Part shown: in pieces, positions 33,863-43,361 of the stretch
Numbering within the stretch: position 1 is the first letter of the stretch
How the letters are laid out: each line of letters opens with the position of its first letter
From: UBA11957 sp963603285
GTDB taxonomy: Bacteria; Bacillota; Clostridia; Lachnospirales; Lachnospiraceae
NCBI GenBank assembly: GCA_963603285.1
Contig: CAVCMG010000013.1
Location: 1-64,000, forward strand
Length of the DNA stretch: 64,000 nucleotides
Reading direction: 5' to 3'
Program-made: the position numbers and the translations under genes
The notes under the pieces: model-generated
The model's database searches: none
What the model was told of the DNA's origin: nothing
What the model saw: only the letters and a program-made list of their open reading frames with translations

Positions 33863-34639
33863 TTACTTTGTTGCTTTTGTATAAGCAAATAATGCAGCTC
33901 CGTAGGCTCCCATCAGCTGCGAAAATTCGCTGTAGTGGATGGAGACGCCCAGTTCGCGTTCCAGAGCCAGACGTACGCCACCGTTCTGGGCTACGCCGCC
34001 GCTCATGAATACCTCTTCTTTGATACCGATACGTTTAGCCAAAGCGGCAACTCTTGCCGCTACGGAATTGCAGATTCCGGCGACAACATCTTCCCGTGCT
34101 GCGCCGTTGGCGAGCTGGGATATGACTTCGGATTCGGCGAATACGGTACAGGTACTGGAAATCTTGGCTGCGGTCTGGGATCTGGCAGCTTCTTTCTCCA
34201 GATCTCCGATGTCCAGCTGTAAGATACCGGCCATAACGTCGAGGAAACGTCCCGTTCCGGCAGCACATTTATCGTTCATGACAAAGTTCATCATCTGTCC
34301 GTTACTGCCGAGACTGATGACTTTGGCGTCCTGTCCGCCGATATCGATGATCGTGCGGGTATCGGGATACATGGCAGAAATACCTTTGGCATGGCAGGAC
34401 AGCTCGCTCATCTCTCCGTCGGCTGTCTTTAACGTCTTGCGGCCATAACCGGTTGCCATGACGTAAGTGACATCTTCGGCTGTCAGTCCGGCCTTTTCAA
34501 GAACCTCCTGCTGCGCCCGGGTCGGACCGTCGGTGCCGGTCCCTGCACGGAGCAGGGACGTAGCAACGATTTCCTTACCATCTTTGATCAAAACACATTT
34601 CGATGTGGTCGATCCCACATCAACTCCAAGTGTATACAT
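33863..34639 (-). CDS. 2-hydroxyacyl-CoA dehydratase activase (HgdC/HadI family)
   Basis: This 258-residue ATPase transfers one electron at low potential to the dehydratase. The ASKHA fold starts GVDVGSTTSKCVLIKDG; GGQDAKVI is near 101. Iron-sulfur ligands are Cys in KCAAGTGRFLDVMAG (near 125) and in SSTCTVFAESEVISQL (near 164), which bridge the homodimer by one 4Fe-4S cluster. Length matches HgdC/HadI/FldI (about 260). It ends the dehydratase operon. Confidence 0.94.
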   Translation of the reverse strand: MYTLGVDVGSTTSKCVLIKDGKEIVATSLLRAGTGTDGPTRAQQEVLEKAGLTAEDVTYVMATGYGRKTLKTADGEMSELSCHAKGISAMYPDTRTIIDIGGQDAKVISLGSNGQMMNFVMNDKCAAGTGRFLDVMAGILQLDIGDLEKEAARSQTAAKISSTCTVFAESEVISQLANGAAREDVVAGICNSVAARVAALAKRIGIKEEVFMSGGVAQNGGVRLALERELGVSIHYSEFSQLMGAYGAALFAYTKATK

Positions 34640-34647
34640 AAATACTC

Positions 34648-35886
34648 TTATCCTATTCTCTTGACATCAGCAGCTTCACCGGCGGCGATCATAGCCTCTA
34701 CCTGCTCATCGCTGTAGCCCAGATTTTTCAGTACTTCTCTGGTATGCTCGCCAAGGAATGCGCCTCTCTCGTACGGCGGCAGCTCTGTATCAGCAAACAT
34801 AACAGGTGTACGCACCATGGTACGCTCCTCACCGTTCGGGAAGCTGACCTTTGTCAGGGCATCGGACCCCCATGCCTGTTCATCAACAAGCAGCTGATCC
34901 CAGGTCTGGCATACAGCATACGGAAGATCAGCCTTGTTCATAAGCTCAATCATCTCGTCCAGTGTTCTCTTTGCAACCTCATCTGCTACGATCTGGCTGA
35001 ATTCTTCCAGATGTGCCTGCACGGCAGTCTGCGGAAAATATCTCTCATCACCGATCAGATCCTGGCGGCCGAGGGCTTCCATAAAGATCGGATAGTAGTA
35101 ATCATAACGCGGCATGGCGATCTGGATCCACTTATTATCCTTGGTTTTGCGGGCTACCTGCAGCTGATTGGCTATCTGTGTGGAACGGATCGGATACTGG
35201 GTAGACGGATCGCCGTACTGGTTGGACTGCAGATACAAGGCCACATCCCAGATTGCGGTATGAAACAGGCTGACCGTGACCTGGTCGCCCTTTCCTGTCT
35301 CTTTTGCACGATACAGGGCAGCTAAAACACCGCTGGCCAGATACATACCGACCTGATGATCGCCAAATCCTGCGATTGGAAGCATCGGTGCTGAATCTGC
35401 ATCATGCATCGGTCCCATAACACCGCCGCGAGCAAAATATGCAGTAAAGTCAAAGCCCGGCAGATCCTTATCCGGACCCTTCTCACCGTAGCCACTGACG
35501 TAACCCATAACCAGCTTCGGATATTTGACTTTCAGTGTGTCATAGTCCAGAGCGGCTCTTTTCAGTGCCGGCTGACGCCAGTTGGTAATAAAGATATCAC
35601 TCTCAGAGATCAGCTTCTCCAGAGCTGCACGACCGACTTCGGACTTGGTATTTAAGATCACACATTTTTTACCTGTATTTTCCAGAGTAAAGCTGGTGTC
35701 CTCTTTGTCGCCATACGGACGGCCTTCGTTTACTGCTGTATAACGCAGCGGATCACCGTTCGGAGCCTCTACCTTGATAACCTCAGCACCGAGATCGGCC
35801 AGAAATCTTGCACAGCACGGACCGGCAATAAAGGTAGCCAGCTCCAGTACTTTTACACCCTCCAGGGGTCTTTTCATTTCACTCAT
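34648..35886 (-). CDS. CaiB/BaiF family III CoA transferase
   Basis: This 412-residue transferase should move CoA from an acyl-CoA product to the 2-hydroxy acid, making the dehydratase substrate. Motifs include VLELATFIAGPCCARFLADLGAEVIKVEAPNGDPLR near the start and FDFTAYFARGGVMGPM (active-site Asp region near 155). In HadA/FldA systems this gene sits with the dehydratase and activase, as here. AGAAGAGG precedes the start. The activase gene follows after eight bases. Confidence 0.92.
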   Translation of the reverse strand: MSEMKRPLEGVKVLELATFIAGPCCARFLADLGAEVIKVEAPNGDPLRYTAVNEGRPYGDKEDTSFTLENTGKKCVILNTKSEVGRAALEKLISESDIFITNWRQPALKRAALDYDTLKVKYPKLVMGYVSGYGEKGPDKDLPGFDFTAYFARGGVMGPMHDADSAPMLPIAGFGDHQVGMYLASGVLAALYRAKETGKGDQVTVSLFHTAIWDVALYLQSNQYGDPSTQYPIRSTQIANQLQVARKTKDNKWIQIAMPRYDYYYPIFMEALGRQDLIGDERYFPQTAVQAHLEEFSQIVADEVAKRTLDEMIELMNKADLPYAVCQTWDQLLVDEQAWGSDALTKVSFPNGEERTMVRTPVMFADTELPPYERGAFLGEHTREVLKNLGYSDEQVEAMIAAGEAADVKRIG

Positions 35887-35989
35887 GTCTTTTACCTCTT
35901 CTTATATAGAAATATTCATCAGCTGGCAGCTTAAGTCCGGCTTTCGCTTTCCCGGCGCTGCCTGTTGTCCTGTTCTATTCAATGCTGCT

Positions 35990-37108
35990 TTAGGCCAGCA
36001 TATCCTTGAAGCCCTCAAGCATCGTGCGGGCCTGCTCATAATTGGTCATCTGACGGTCTACCTCGATCAGCAGGCACGGAAGCTCTGCTGCATCGCAAGC
36101 TTTCTTGATCAGAGGATAATCAAATTCCTCCGGATCACAGAATTTGGTCAGAACGACAACAACGCCCTTTGCACCGCAGGCTTTGGCTTCGTCCACAATC
36201 ATATGTACACGTTTCTTCTCAATATCGTACAGTACGGAGCAGTTGTCCATTGCACAGAATTTGGCAGCCAGACTGTCAAGTCCTGTCTCCATGGCCGGTG
36301 CGTCGGTACGGTACTGGCGGCTTTCTGCTGCCACATCGTCTCCGGCGATCATAAAGCCGTTCTCGTCAAAGATTTCCAGAAGAGACGGGCTGTCAGCCAG
36401 AATACCGGACACGTAGATCCGGGTCTTTTCTTCTCCTGCCGGATTGCTTTCGAGACAGGCGATCAGCTCCTCAACCAGTGTGGTATGCTCCTCTTTCAGC
36501 ATGAAACCGGCACTCTTATATACAGCACTTCTCTGCATAGCGGTAACTTCCGGATGCTTTGCCAGCACTTTTGCCAGTTTTCTCATAGCTTCATTGTGCG
36601 CATTATACACTTCGATTGAAGCTTTCAGAGCGGCATCGTCAAAAGAACATCCCGTAGCCTTTGTCAGATCTGCGATCACTCTCTCGTAACCTGCCTTTGT
36701 AAAAGCTGCGCCGTAGGACGGTTTTCTGTTCTGCGGATAGGTCATCGGGATAAACGGGATCGACGGTACGCCATATTTCCAGTTTTCACCGAGAACCTTC
36801 AAGCTGTCGCACAGGCTCGGGATCACGATCGCACTCACACCATCGTATGTGCCGTTCATACCCAGCTCCAGAATAGACTGCATGATCGAGCAGATGAATG
36901 CCGGGAAATACTTCTTTGCTTCGTTGATCTCCATATCAGCGCCCCATGCAGCCATCGGTACAAGGCCCATGGAATGGATGATCTCTTCCGGTGTATAGAC
37001 CGGTGCGGTCAGTACGACCTTTTTGTCGGCTGCCAGATATTTGTCCTTCTGTCCCTTCGGATCAGCGGCAACCGCTTCAAATTTCTTTAAAATCTCTGTC
37101 AGACTCAT
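35990..37108 (-). CDS. 2-hydroxyacyl-CoA dehydratase, beta-type subunit
   Basis: This 372-residue subunit matches the HgdB/HadC/FldC length and layout. It contains several cysteines as possible 4Fe-4S ligands, including FICSIMQSILELG near 83, and KACGAKGVVVVLTKFCDPEEFDYPLIK near 320. The ATG overlaps the alpha subunit stop as ATGA, and AGGAGG lies in the alpha gene. Together the subunits eliminate water from an (R)-2-hydroxyacyl-CoA. Gap of 103 bases to the CoA transferase gene. Confidence 0.92.
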   Translation of the reverse strand: MSLTEILKKFEAVAADPKGQKDKYLAADKKVVLTAPVYTPEEIIHSMGLVPMAAWGADMEINEAKKYFPAFICSIMQSILELGMNGTYDGVSAIVIPSLCDSLKVLGENWKYGVPSIPFIPMTYPQNRKPSYGAAFTKAGYERVIADLTKATGCSFDDAALKASIEVYNAHNEAMRKLAKVLAKHPEVTAMQRSAVYKSAGFMLKEEHTTLVEELIACLESNPAGEEKTRIYVSGILADSPSLLEIFDENGFMIAGDDVAAESRQYRTDAPAMETGLDSLAAKFCAMDNCSVLYDIEKKRVHMIVDEAKACGAKGVVVVLTKFCDPEEFDYPLIKKACDAAELPCLLIEVDRQMTNYEQARTMLEGFKDMLA

Positions 37109-38346
37109 GCCTTTGCCTCCTTATTCATCTCCATGATCTCGGTCAGACCCTGTACACGGGTATCGTACTGGGCTTCGGAGAAGTTACGCGGATCCGCCTG
37201 GTCGCCGTCAAAGCTGACAACCGGGATATCGCAGGCTTCGCCGATCTGACGGCTCATCTCTGCCATGAAACCACTCCACAGCTTGCAGGAACGGTTGGTA
37301 TGAACAAGAAGTCCCTCTACATGATTGTCCTTGCACAGTTTGATACGTTTGTCACGGGCATATTCCAGATTGATAGCGTTCGGCACCTTCGCATAAGCGC
37401 GGCACATATCATCAAAATCCTTGTAAATGAAACCAAAGGCATCGGCATAGATCGTTGTAACCATATTGATACCACGGCTCTTCATACCGGTGGATGTCAC
37501 TCTCAGCCACGGCCAGCAGGCGATACCCTCGAACATGATACGATGCTTCTCCTCTGCACGGAAGGTAGATTCACCTTTCTCGTGGTTGGCTTCATATTCC
37601 TTTAACAGAAGCTCCATAGCCTCTGCGGCCTCGATCTTACCACGGGCAGTAACCATAACAGCCATATGGTTTAAGAGGTCAAAGCCGTTAAACGGAGACG
37701 GTGTGTAACGGGCACAGGCTGTAGCTGCCAGCCATGCGCGGCTCGTTCTGCCGGAGATCTCCATGACCTGTTTGTATTTCTCATCATCCCATTTCTTTCC
37801 GGTCAGCTTCTCCAGCTGATGGATAGCATCCCAGAACTGCTCACGGATATATGCCACCTCGGCATCGGATACCTCGTAGTCCGGATTGAACGGAATATCG
37901 ATCATGATCAGCGGAATGTTCAGCTCTACAGCCAGATTCTCATACCATTTGATCATACAGTTACAGATATTGTTGCAGCAAAGCAGGAAATCCGGCTGGG
38001 GCATATTCTGCTCCGGCGCATCCTTTACCTTACTGTAGGCCAAGCTGATACGGGCATATGCACAGATATCGTTGGAATAACCGTCTGCTTCACTGATCTC
38101 ACACATACGTTCGCCGCCGCCTCTGGCTGCGATACCGGCTGCCTGATTCTCCGGATAACAGACGTAAAGTCCTAAAGTCTCCGGAATCTCTACCGGGAAA
38201 TTGCTGGAACACCAGCCGACAAGCTCTCCGCGCTCTTTCGCTTCCTGTGCATCAGAGTATGCTTTGGCTGCGATCTGGCCCAGTTTATATTTGGCCGAAT
38301 TCGGATCGATTGGCCGTCTTGGTTTTTTTACTGCTTCTTCTGCCAT
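37105..38346 (-). CDS. 2-hydroxyacyl-CoA dehydratase, alpha-type subunit
   Basis: This 413-residue subunit is of the HgdA/HadB/FldB type. Cysteines near GWCSSNFPVEIPETLG (near 46), LLCCNNICNCMIKWYENLA (near 120) and RSCKLWSGF (near 358) fit the iron-sulfur and substrate pocket of the family. Specificity (leucine-, phenylalanine-, glutamate- or lactate-derived hydroxy acids) cannot be decided from sequence. It is the first gene of the operon; AGGAGAGG precedes the start. Confidence 0.92.
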   Translation of the reverse strand: MAEEAVKKPRRPIDPNSAKYKLGQIAAKAYSDAQEAKERGELVGWCSSNFPVEIPETLGLYVCYPENQAAGIAARGGGERMCEISEADGYSNDICAYARISLAYSKVKDAPEQNMPQPDFLLCCNNICNCMIKWYENLAVELNIPLIMIDIPFNPDYEVSDAEVAYIREQFWDAIHQLEKLTGKKWDDEKYKQVMEISGRTSRAWLAATACARYTPSPFNGFDLLNHMAVMVTARGKIEAAEAMELLLKEYEANHEKGESTFRAEEKHRIMFEGIACWPWLRVTSTGMKSRGINMVTTIYADAFGFIYKDFDDMCRAYAKVPNAINLEYARDKRIKLCKDNHVEGLLVHTNRSCKLWSGFMAEMSRQIGEACDIPVVSFDGDQADPRNFSEAQYDTRVQGLTEIMEMNKEAKA

Positions 38347-38421
38347 ACTATGTACCTCTCCTTTTCATCTGGATAGGGAACGAATCCCTTTTCGCAGGGC
38401 GTAGTTACCCCTTTATACTGG

Positions 38422-38451
38422 ATTATAAAAGATTTGCCACGGAATTGCCAA
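38422..38451 (-). promoter_or_regulatory. Sigma-A promoter of the dehydratase operon
   Basis: On the minus strand TTGGCA (38446-38451) and TATAAT (38422-38427) are 18 bases apart, 75 bases before the alpha-subunit start. It lies in the same 271-base region as the divergent LysR promoter. Confidence 0.7.
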
Positions 38452-38519
38452 TAAGGAAATGCTGCCTTTTGATAAGTTTTCCCTTATGGTTTCTGTGCAA
38501 TTTATCAGTATTTTATGGA

Positions 38520-38548
38520 TTGTCACCGGCACATTTACCAGTTATAAT
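38520..38548 (+). promoter_or_regulatory. Sigma-A promoter of the LysR gene at 38618
   Basis: TTGTCA (38520-38525) and TATAAT (38543-38548) are 17 bases apart. Transcription should start near 38555, about 60 bases before the ATG. Confidence 0.75.
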
Positions 38549-38617
38549 AAGAAACAGATTATATTTCGATCAGACAGACCATGAATATCTGTACCGTATC
38601 AGTGAAAGGATGTTTCT

Positions 38618-39502
38618 ATGACCACCAACCAGCTTACCTATTTTATCTCCGTTGCCGAATGTCTCAACTTTACCGAGGCTGCCAAAAAGCACTTTATCTC
38701 CCAGACAGCCATGACGCAGCGTATCCAGACGCTGGAGGACCAGCTGGGCGTCCGCCTGTTTGACCGTTCCCGCCGTCATGTGGAGCTGACGCCGGCCGGT
38801 AAGGTTTTTCTGCATGAGGCGCGGGCTATCCTTGAGATGGAGCGCCGCGCACTGGAAAAGGTAGAGGCTGCAGCCGTCGGTATCTCCGGATCGATCCAGA
38901 TCGGGTATGTCAAGGGCTATGAAACATCGGATTTCGGGCAAATCCTGCATACCTTTCATGAAATGCACAGCGATATTTCCTTTGAGCTGAACAGGGAAAA
39001 TTATCTGGATCTGCTGCTGCATCTGGAGCAGGGCAAATACGATATCATCCTCGATATCTGCTACAACGACACGGATCTCTCTGCCTTTGCCCAGAAGGTC
39101 GTAGCCTCCTATCCGCTTTACGCCATTCTCTATGCCGGGCATCCGCTGGCCGGACATGCGGCGCTGTACCGTAATGAACTGAGAAATGAACACTTTCTGC
39201 TGTCCAAATTTTATGAGGATCCGATGGCCATCGGCTATATGCTGCCCGACAAGTATGCCGATTCTGGCTTTATCCCCCGGGTAGCCGCCACCTCACCGGA
39301 CATCGAAACGCTGCTCCTTATGGTCGCTGCCCATACCGGCATCACAATCCTCCCGGAAAATGCCCTCGGCCAGGCCGGAAATAATCCGGACTACGCCATT
39401 ATTCCTCTGGTTGGTGCGCACGAGCATATCGAAGTCAAGGCGATCTGGAAGAAAGAGAACCAGAATCCGGCGCTGTCGAAGTTTCTGGAGCTGCTGCCCT
39501 GA
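38618..39502 (+). CDS. LysR family transcriptional regulator
   Basis: This 294-residue regulator has a LysR helix-turn-helix (TEAAKKHFISQTAMTQRIQTLEDQLGVRLF, residues 18-47) and an effector domain from about 90. It is divergent from the 2-hydroxyacyl-CoA dehydratase operon across a 271-base region that holds both promoters, the classic LysR arrangement, so it is the likely regulator of that operon. AAGGATG precedes the ATG. Confidence 0.94.
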   Translation: MTTNQLTYFISVAECLNFTEAAKKHFISQTAMTQRIQTLEDQLGVRLFDRSRRHVELTPAGKVFLHEARAILEMERRALEKVEAAAVGISGSIQIGYVKGYETSDFGQILHTFHEMHSDISFELNRENYLDLLLHLEQGKYDIILDICYNDTDLSAFAQKVVASYPLYAILYAGHPLAGHAALYRNELRNEHFLLSKFYEDPMAIGYMLPDKYADSGFIPRVAATSPDIETLLLMVAAHTGITILPENALGQAGNNPDYAIIPLVGAHEHIEVKAIWKKENQNPALSKFLELLP

Positions 39503-39515
39503 TATTTGTCATCAA

Positions 39516-39545
39516 ATAAAAAGAACCTCCATTGGCGCTTTCATC
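39516..39545. repeat. Degenerate third copy of the dispersed hairpin element
   Basis: The segment aligns to the first 30 bases of the elements at 10165 and 61044 and keeps the GAACCTCC core and the CGCTTTC arm, but the outer stem is partly lost. It lies between two convergent genes. Confidence 0.4.
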
Positions 39546-39570
39546 CCTCATTCAAAATACTATGCTTTTT

Positions 39571-40068
39571 TTAATGAAGAAACACGCATCTCGGCTTCTT
39601 CATCCGCATATTATTCACAACACTCTCCGGCAATTCCAGATGCAGAGCCACCTGGCCTTTGTCGCCCTTGTAGACAGCTACATAATACGGCTTTGTCTCA
39701 TCGCCGGAGGTGTAGTCCTCTACAGCCATATCCTTCGGATAGTTGTCAAGCGCTGTTGATCCCTTCGGTGCCAGACATAACAGTTGCCCGCTGTCGTACT
39801 CTGCCAGTCTCTTTCTCCTGGTCTTGTTATAGATCACATCGATATCGATCTGGCCGCTGGTGTAGGCATATTCGTATTCTCTGTTGATCTTTCCCATAAA
39901 AATATAGCCGCCGATCAGTCCGGCAATCGCCGGGATCAACAGCAGGACATTCATCACCAGCCCGCCTGCCAGACATATCACGCCGGTGCCGTAGCATATC
40001 AGTGTCAGGGCAAAATTCTTTGAATCCTTTTTGGCTGAGATCAGCACCTCTTCGTACATCTCATTCAT
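39571..40068 (-). CDS. Small membrane protein of unknown function
   Basis: This 165-residue protein has two hydrophobic helices near residues 19-38 and 42-58 and a soluble C-terminal domain (about 65-160) with DIDVIYNKTRRKRLAEYD and GQLLCLAPKGSTALDNYPKDM. It resembles the DUF6106-type proteins of Lachnospiraceae, but I am not certain of that name. GGAGGAAG precedes the start. It is convergent with the LysR gene to its left and isolated from clpB by 379 bases. Confidence 0.75.
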   Translation of the reverse strand: MNEMYEEVLISAKKDSKNFALTLICYGTGVICLAGGLVMNVLLLIPAIAGLIGGYIFMGKINREYEYAYTSGQIDIDVIYNKTRRKRLAEYDSGQLLCLAPKGSTALDNYPKDMAVEDYTSGDETKPYYVAVYKGDKGQVALHLELPESVVNNMRMKKPRCVFLH

Positions 40069-40447
40069 CTTTATCTTCCTCCGTTTCTCACACAGGGCAG
40101 TGACCCATATCGTTTTCTCCCACGGGAAACGATCTTTTCCAGCCCCTTCTAATACCGTATTTTACCGTTTTTATACAAGTAATGCAACCGGACACAGCCT
40201 GTCTGAATCGTAAAACTATATAATCTGATTCCCTATGCATTTTTCCACTCCGGCGCCAGTTCTTTTATAGCCCGCTATATCTGTATTCTGTAATTTTCTT
40301 CACATGCCGGCTCTGCATATGCACCAAAAATCTTTAAAAATTTTTGGCAGTTTTTAAAAATTTCTCTTGCAATTTTCTTTTTCTGTGTTATATTGGTTAT
40401 AGAACAAATGTAGATTTTACATCTGCCTGAGAAAAGGAGGCGATTTT
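40069..40447. other. Intergenic region upstream of clpB
   Basis: No gene is visible. AT-rich inverted pieces lie at 40324-40347 (CCAAAAAT with ATTTTTGG). A clpB promoter is at 40367-40394. I see no CIRCE (TTAGCACTC inverted) element and no clear CtsR heptad pair. Confidence 0.55.
40367..40394 (+). promoter_or_regulatory. Sigma-A promoter of clpB
   Basis: TTGCAA (40367-40372) and TATATT (40389-40394) are 16 bases apart; transcription would start near 40401, 47 bases before the ATG. Confidence 0.6.
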
Positions 40448-43054
40448 ATGAATATCAGTAAGTTTACCCAGAAATCCTTACAGGCTGTCCAGAATCTGGA
40501 AAAGACAGCCTACGATTTTGGCAACCAGGAGATCGAGCAGGAGCATCTGCTCTACAACCTGCTGCATCAGGAGGATTCCCTGATCTTAAAGCTGATCGAA
40601 AAGATGGAGATCCAGACGCAGCATTTTATGGACCGCGTCGAACAGGCGATTCAGGCCAGAGTCAAGGTTTCCGGCGGTCAGCCCTATATTGGCAAATACT
40701 TAAACGAAGCCCTGATCAACGCCGAGGACGAAGCCAAAGCCATGAGCGATGAATATGTTTCCGTAGAGCATCTGTTTCTCTCCATGCTGAAGCATCCGAG
40801 TCCGTCCATGAAGCAGCTTTTTAAGGAATACGGCATCGACAGAGAGCGTTTTCTGAAAGCCTTAAGCACCGTCCGCGGCAACCAGCGTGTCACCAGTGAT
40901 AACCCGGAAGCCACCTACGATACCTTAAACAAATACGGTGAAGATCTGGTTGAAAAGGCCCGCGCCCAGAAGCTCGATCCTGTCATCGGCCGTGATGCCG
41001 AGATCCGTAATATTATCCAGATCCTTTCCCGTAAGAGAAAGAATAACCCGGTACTGATCGGTGAACCCGGTGTTGGTAAAACAGCCGCCGTTGAGGGTCT
41101 GGCCCAGCGTATCGTGCGCGGTGATGTACCCGATGCCCTGAAGGACAAAAAGGTCTTTTCTCTGGATATGGGTGCTCTTGTCGCCGGTGCCAAATACCGT
41201 GGTGAGTTTGAGGAACGTCTGAAAGCCGTCCTTGAGGATGTCAAAAACAGCAACGGCCAGATTATCCTCTTTATTGATGAGCTGCATCTGATCGTCGGCG
41301 CTGGTAAGACCGACGGTGCCATGGACGCCGGCAATATGTTAAAACCGATGCTGGCTCGTGGTGAGCTGCACTGTATCGGTGCCACTACGCTGGATGAATA
41401 CCGTGAATATATCGAAAAGGATGCCGCTCTGGAGCGTCGTTTCCAGCCGGTTATGATCGATGAGCCGTCTGTAGAGGATACGATCTCGATCCTGCGTGGT
41501 CTGAAGGATCGTTACGAGGTCTTCCACGGTGTCAAGATCACCGATAATGCACTCGTTGCCGCTGCCACGCTGTCCAAGCGTTATATCTCCGACCGTTTCC
41601 TGCCGGATAAAGCGATCGACCTTGTGGATGAGGCCTGTGCCCTGATCAAGACCGAGATGGACTCCATGCCCGCCGAGCTGGATGAGCTGCGCCGTAAGGT
41701 TTTGCAGCTGGAAATCGAGGAAGAAGCCCTGAAAAAGGAGACCGATTCCCTGAGCAAGGAGCGTCTGGAGGCTTTGCAGAAAGAGCTGGCCGAATTAAAG
41801 AGCGATCTGACGACCCGCACTGCCCAGTGGCAGAATGAGAAAAAGAGCGTGGATAATCTTTCCAAACTGCGTGAGCAGATCGAGGATATCCATAAACAGA
41901 TAGAAAAAGCACAGCGTGAATACAATCTGGAAAAGGCTGCCGAGTTACAGTACGGCGAGCTGCCGAAGCTCGAACAGCAGCTGGCTGTCGAAGAGAAAAA
42001 TGTCCGTGAAAAAGATATGTCTCTGGTACACGAATCCGTCGATGACGACGAAATCGCCCGTATCGTCAGCCGCTGGACCGGTATCCCGATCACCCGTCTG
42101 ACCGAGGGCGAGCGTGAAAAGGCGCTGCATCTGGATGAGCTTTTGCATAAGCGTCTGATCGGTCAGGATGAGGCTGTCCAGAGAGTTACAGATGCGATCA
42201 TCCGTTCCAAAGCTGGTGTCAAGGATCCGAACCGTCCGATCGGTTCCTTCCTGTTCCTTGGTCCTACCGGTGTTGGTAAGACGGAGCTTGCCAAAGCCCT
42301 TGCCGAATACCTCTTTGACGATGAAAACAATATGATCCGTATCGATATGAGTGAGTACATGGAGAAATATTCCGTGTCCCGTCTGATCGGTGCACCGCCT
42401 GGATATGTCGGTTATGAAGAGGGCGGCCAGCTGACCGAGGCTGTACGTCGTAAACCGTACTCCGTTGTCCTCTTTGATGAGATTGAAAAGGCACATCCGG
42501 ATGTCTTTAACGTCCTGTTACAGGTACTGGATGATGGCCGTATCACCGATTCTCAGGGCCGTACCGTAGACTTCAAGAATACGATCCTGATCATGACGTC
42601 CAATATCGGTTCTTCCTATCTGCTGGATGGTATTTCCGAGGATGGCAAGATCCTGCCGGAGGCTGCCGAAGCAGTCACCAAAGACCTGCGTGCACACTTC
42701 CGTCCGGAGTTTTTGAACCGTCTGGATGAAACGATCATGTTCAAGCCGCTGACAAAACAGGATATCGGCTTTATCGTCGATCTACAGCTCGTCAAGCTCA
42801 ATGAGCTTCTGGCTTCCCAGGAGTTTACTGTAGAGCTTACACCTGCTGCCAAACAGTACGTCATCGACAATGGCTACGATCCGACATACGGTGCTCGACC
42901 GCTGCGTCGTTATCTGCAGACCCATGTGGAGACGCTGACCGCACGGCTGATCCTTGCCGGTAATATCCATACAGGTGACACGATCGTGATTGACCTGCAG
43001 GATGACAAGCTGGTGGCTGATACCAAACATGTACTGAAAGGGGAAGTTGAATGA
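40448..43054 (+). CDS. clpB: ATP-dependent disaggregase ClpB
   Basis: This 868-residue HSP100 chaperone solubilises aggregated protein with DnaK. It has an N-terminal Clp repeat domain (1-145), a first AAA module with Walker A GEPGVGKTAAVEG (near 204) and Walker B ILFIDELH (near 272), a long coiled-coil middle domain (about 405-525) that distinguishes ClpB from ClpA/C, and a second AAA module with GPTGVGKTELAKA (near 605). Full length, with AAGGAGG nine bases ahead. The stop overlaps the next small gene's start as ATGA. Confidence 0.98.
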   Translation: MNISKFTQKSLQAVQNLEKTAYDFGNQEIEQEHLLYNLLHQEDSLILKLIEKMEIQTQHFMDRVEQAIQARVKVSGGQPYIGKYLNEALINAEDEAKAMSDEYVSVEHLFLSMLKHPSPSMKQLFKEYGIDRERFLKALSTVRGNQRVTSDNPEATYDTLNKYGEDLVEKARAQKLDPVIGRDAEIRNIIQILSRKRKNNPVLIGEPGVGKTAAVEGLAQRIVRGDVPDALKDKKVFSLDMGALVAGAKYRGEFEERLKAVLEDVKNSNGQIILFIDELHLIVGAGKTDGAMDAGNMLKPMLARGELHCIGATTLDEYREYIEKDAALERRFQPVMIDEPSVEDTISILRGLKDRYEVFHGVKITDNALVAAATLSKRYISDRFLPDKAIDLVDEACALIKTEMDSMPAELDELRRKVLQLEIEEEALKKETDSLSKERLEALQKELAELKSDLTTRTAQWQNEKKSVDNLSKLREQIEDIHKQIEKAQREYNLEKAAELQYGELPKLEQQLAVEEKNVREKDMSLVHESVDDDEIARIVSRWTGIPITRLTEGEREKALHLDELLHKRLIGQDEAVQRVTDAIIRSKAGVKDPNRPIGSFLFLGPTGVGKTELAKALAEYLFDDENNMIRIDMSEYMEKYSVSRLIGAPPGYVGYEEGGQLTEAVRRKPYSVVLFDEIEKAHPDVFNVLLQVLDDGRITDSQGRTVDFKNTILIMTSNIGSSYLLDGISEDGKILPEAAEAVTKDLRAHFRPEFLNRLDETIMFKPLTKQDIGFIVDLQLVKLNELLASQEFTVELTPAAKQYVIDNGYDPTYGARPLRRYLQTHVETLTARLILAGNIHTGDTIVIDLQDDKLVADTKHVLKGEVE

Positions 43055-43224
43055 TACCACAGGATCCGGTGATGTTATTAAGTTATATCAATACGCAACT
43101 TCGCGATACTTACAGGGATCTGGATGATCTTTGTGACAGGCTGGATGTCAGTAAGGCGGAGATCGAGGAGAAGCTGGGGAAGATCGGATATAGCTATAAA
43201 GAAGATCTGAAGCAGTTTAAATAA
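43051..43224 (+). CDS. DUF4250 domain protein
   Basis: A 57-codon frame starts at the ATG overlapping the clpB stop (ATGA) and ends at TAA. The product (IPQDPVMLLSYINTQLRD, then LDVSKAEIEEKLGKIGY) has the DUF4250 pattern: Asp-Pro-x-Met-Leu-Leu-Ser near the start and a helix-turn-helix-like middle. Function unknown. Translational coupling to clpB suggests a role in proteostasis or simply shared expression. GGGGAAG in the clpB end serves as its ribosome site. Confidence 0.85.
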   Translation: MIPQDPVMLLSYINTQLRDTYRDLDDLCDRLDVSKAEIEEKLGKIGYSYKEDLKQFK

Positions 43225-43266
43225 TAAGTGTTTTCACCCTCGATGGTGTAATAGCAACAGCATAAG

Positions 43267-43337
43267 AAAGCCCCGTATATTTTCTCTGGAACCGCAAACC
43301 ATTTTTGAGCGTTTCCGGAGGAAATATACGGGGCTTT
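43267..43337. terminator. Bidirectional terminator between clpB and nhaC-type genes
   Basis: A 16-17 bp stem (43267-43283 with about 43321-43337) around a large branched loop, A-rich on the left and T5 on the right. It serves the clpB transcript on plus and the antiporter gene on minus. Confidence 0.85.
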
Positions 43338-43361
43338 TTATGCTATCTTTGCGAGAAGATC

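Noticed and set aside
40069..40447. Heat-shock operators before clpB
   Set aside because: I looked for CIRCE (HrcA) and CtsR direct repeats and found neither; only a sigma-A promoter is supported.
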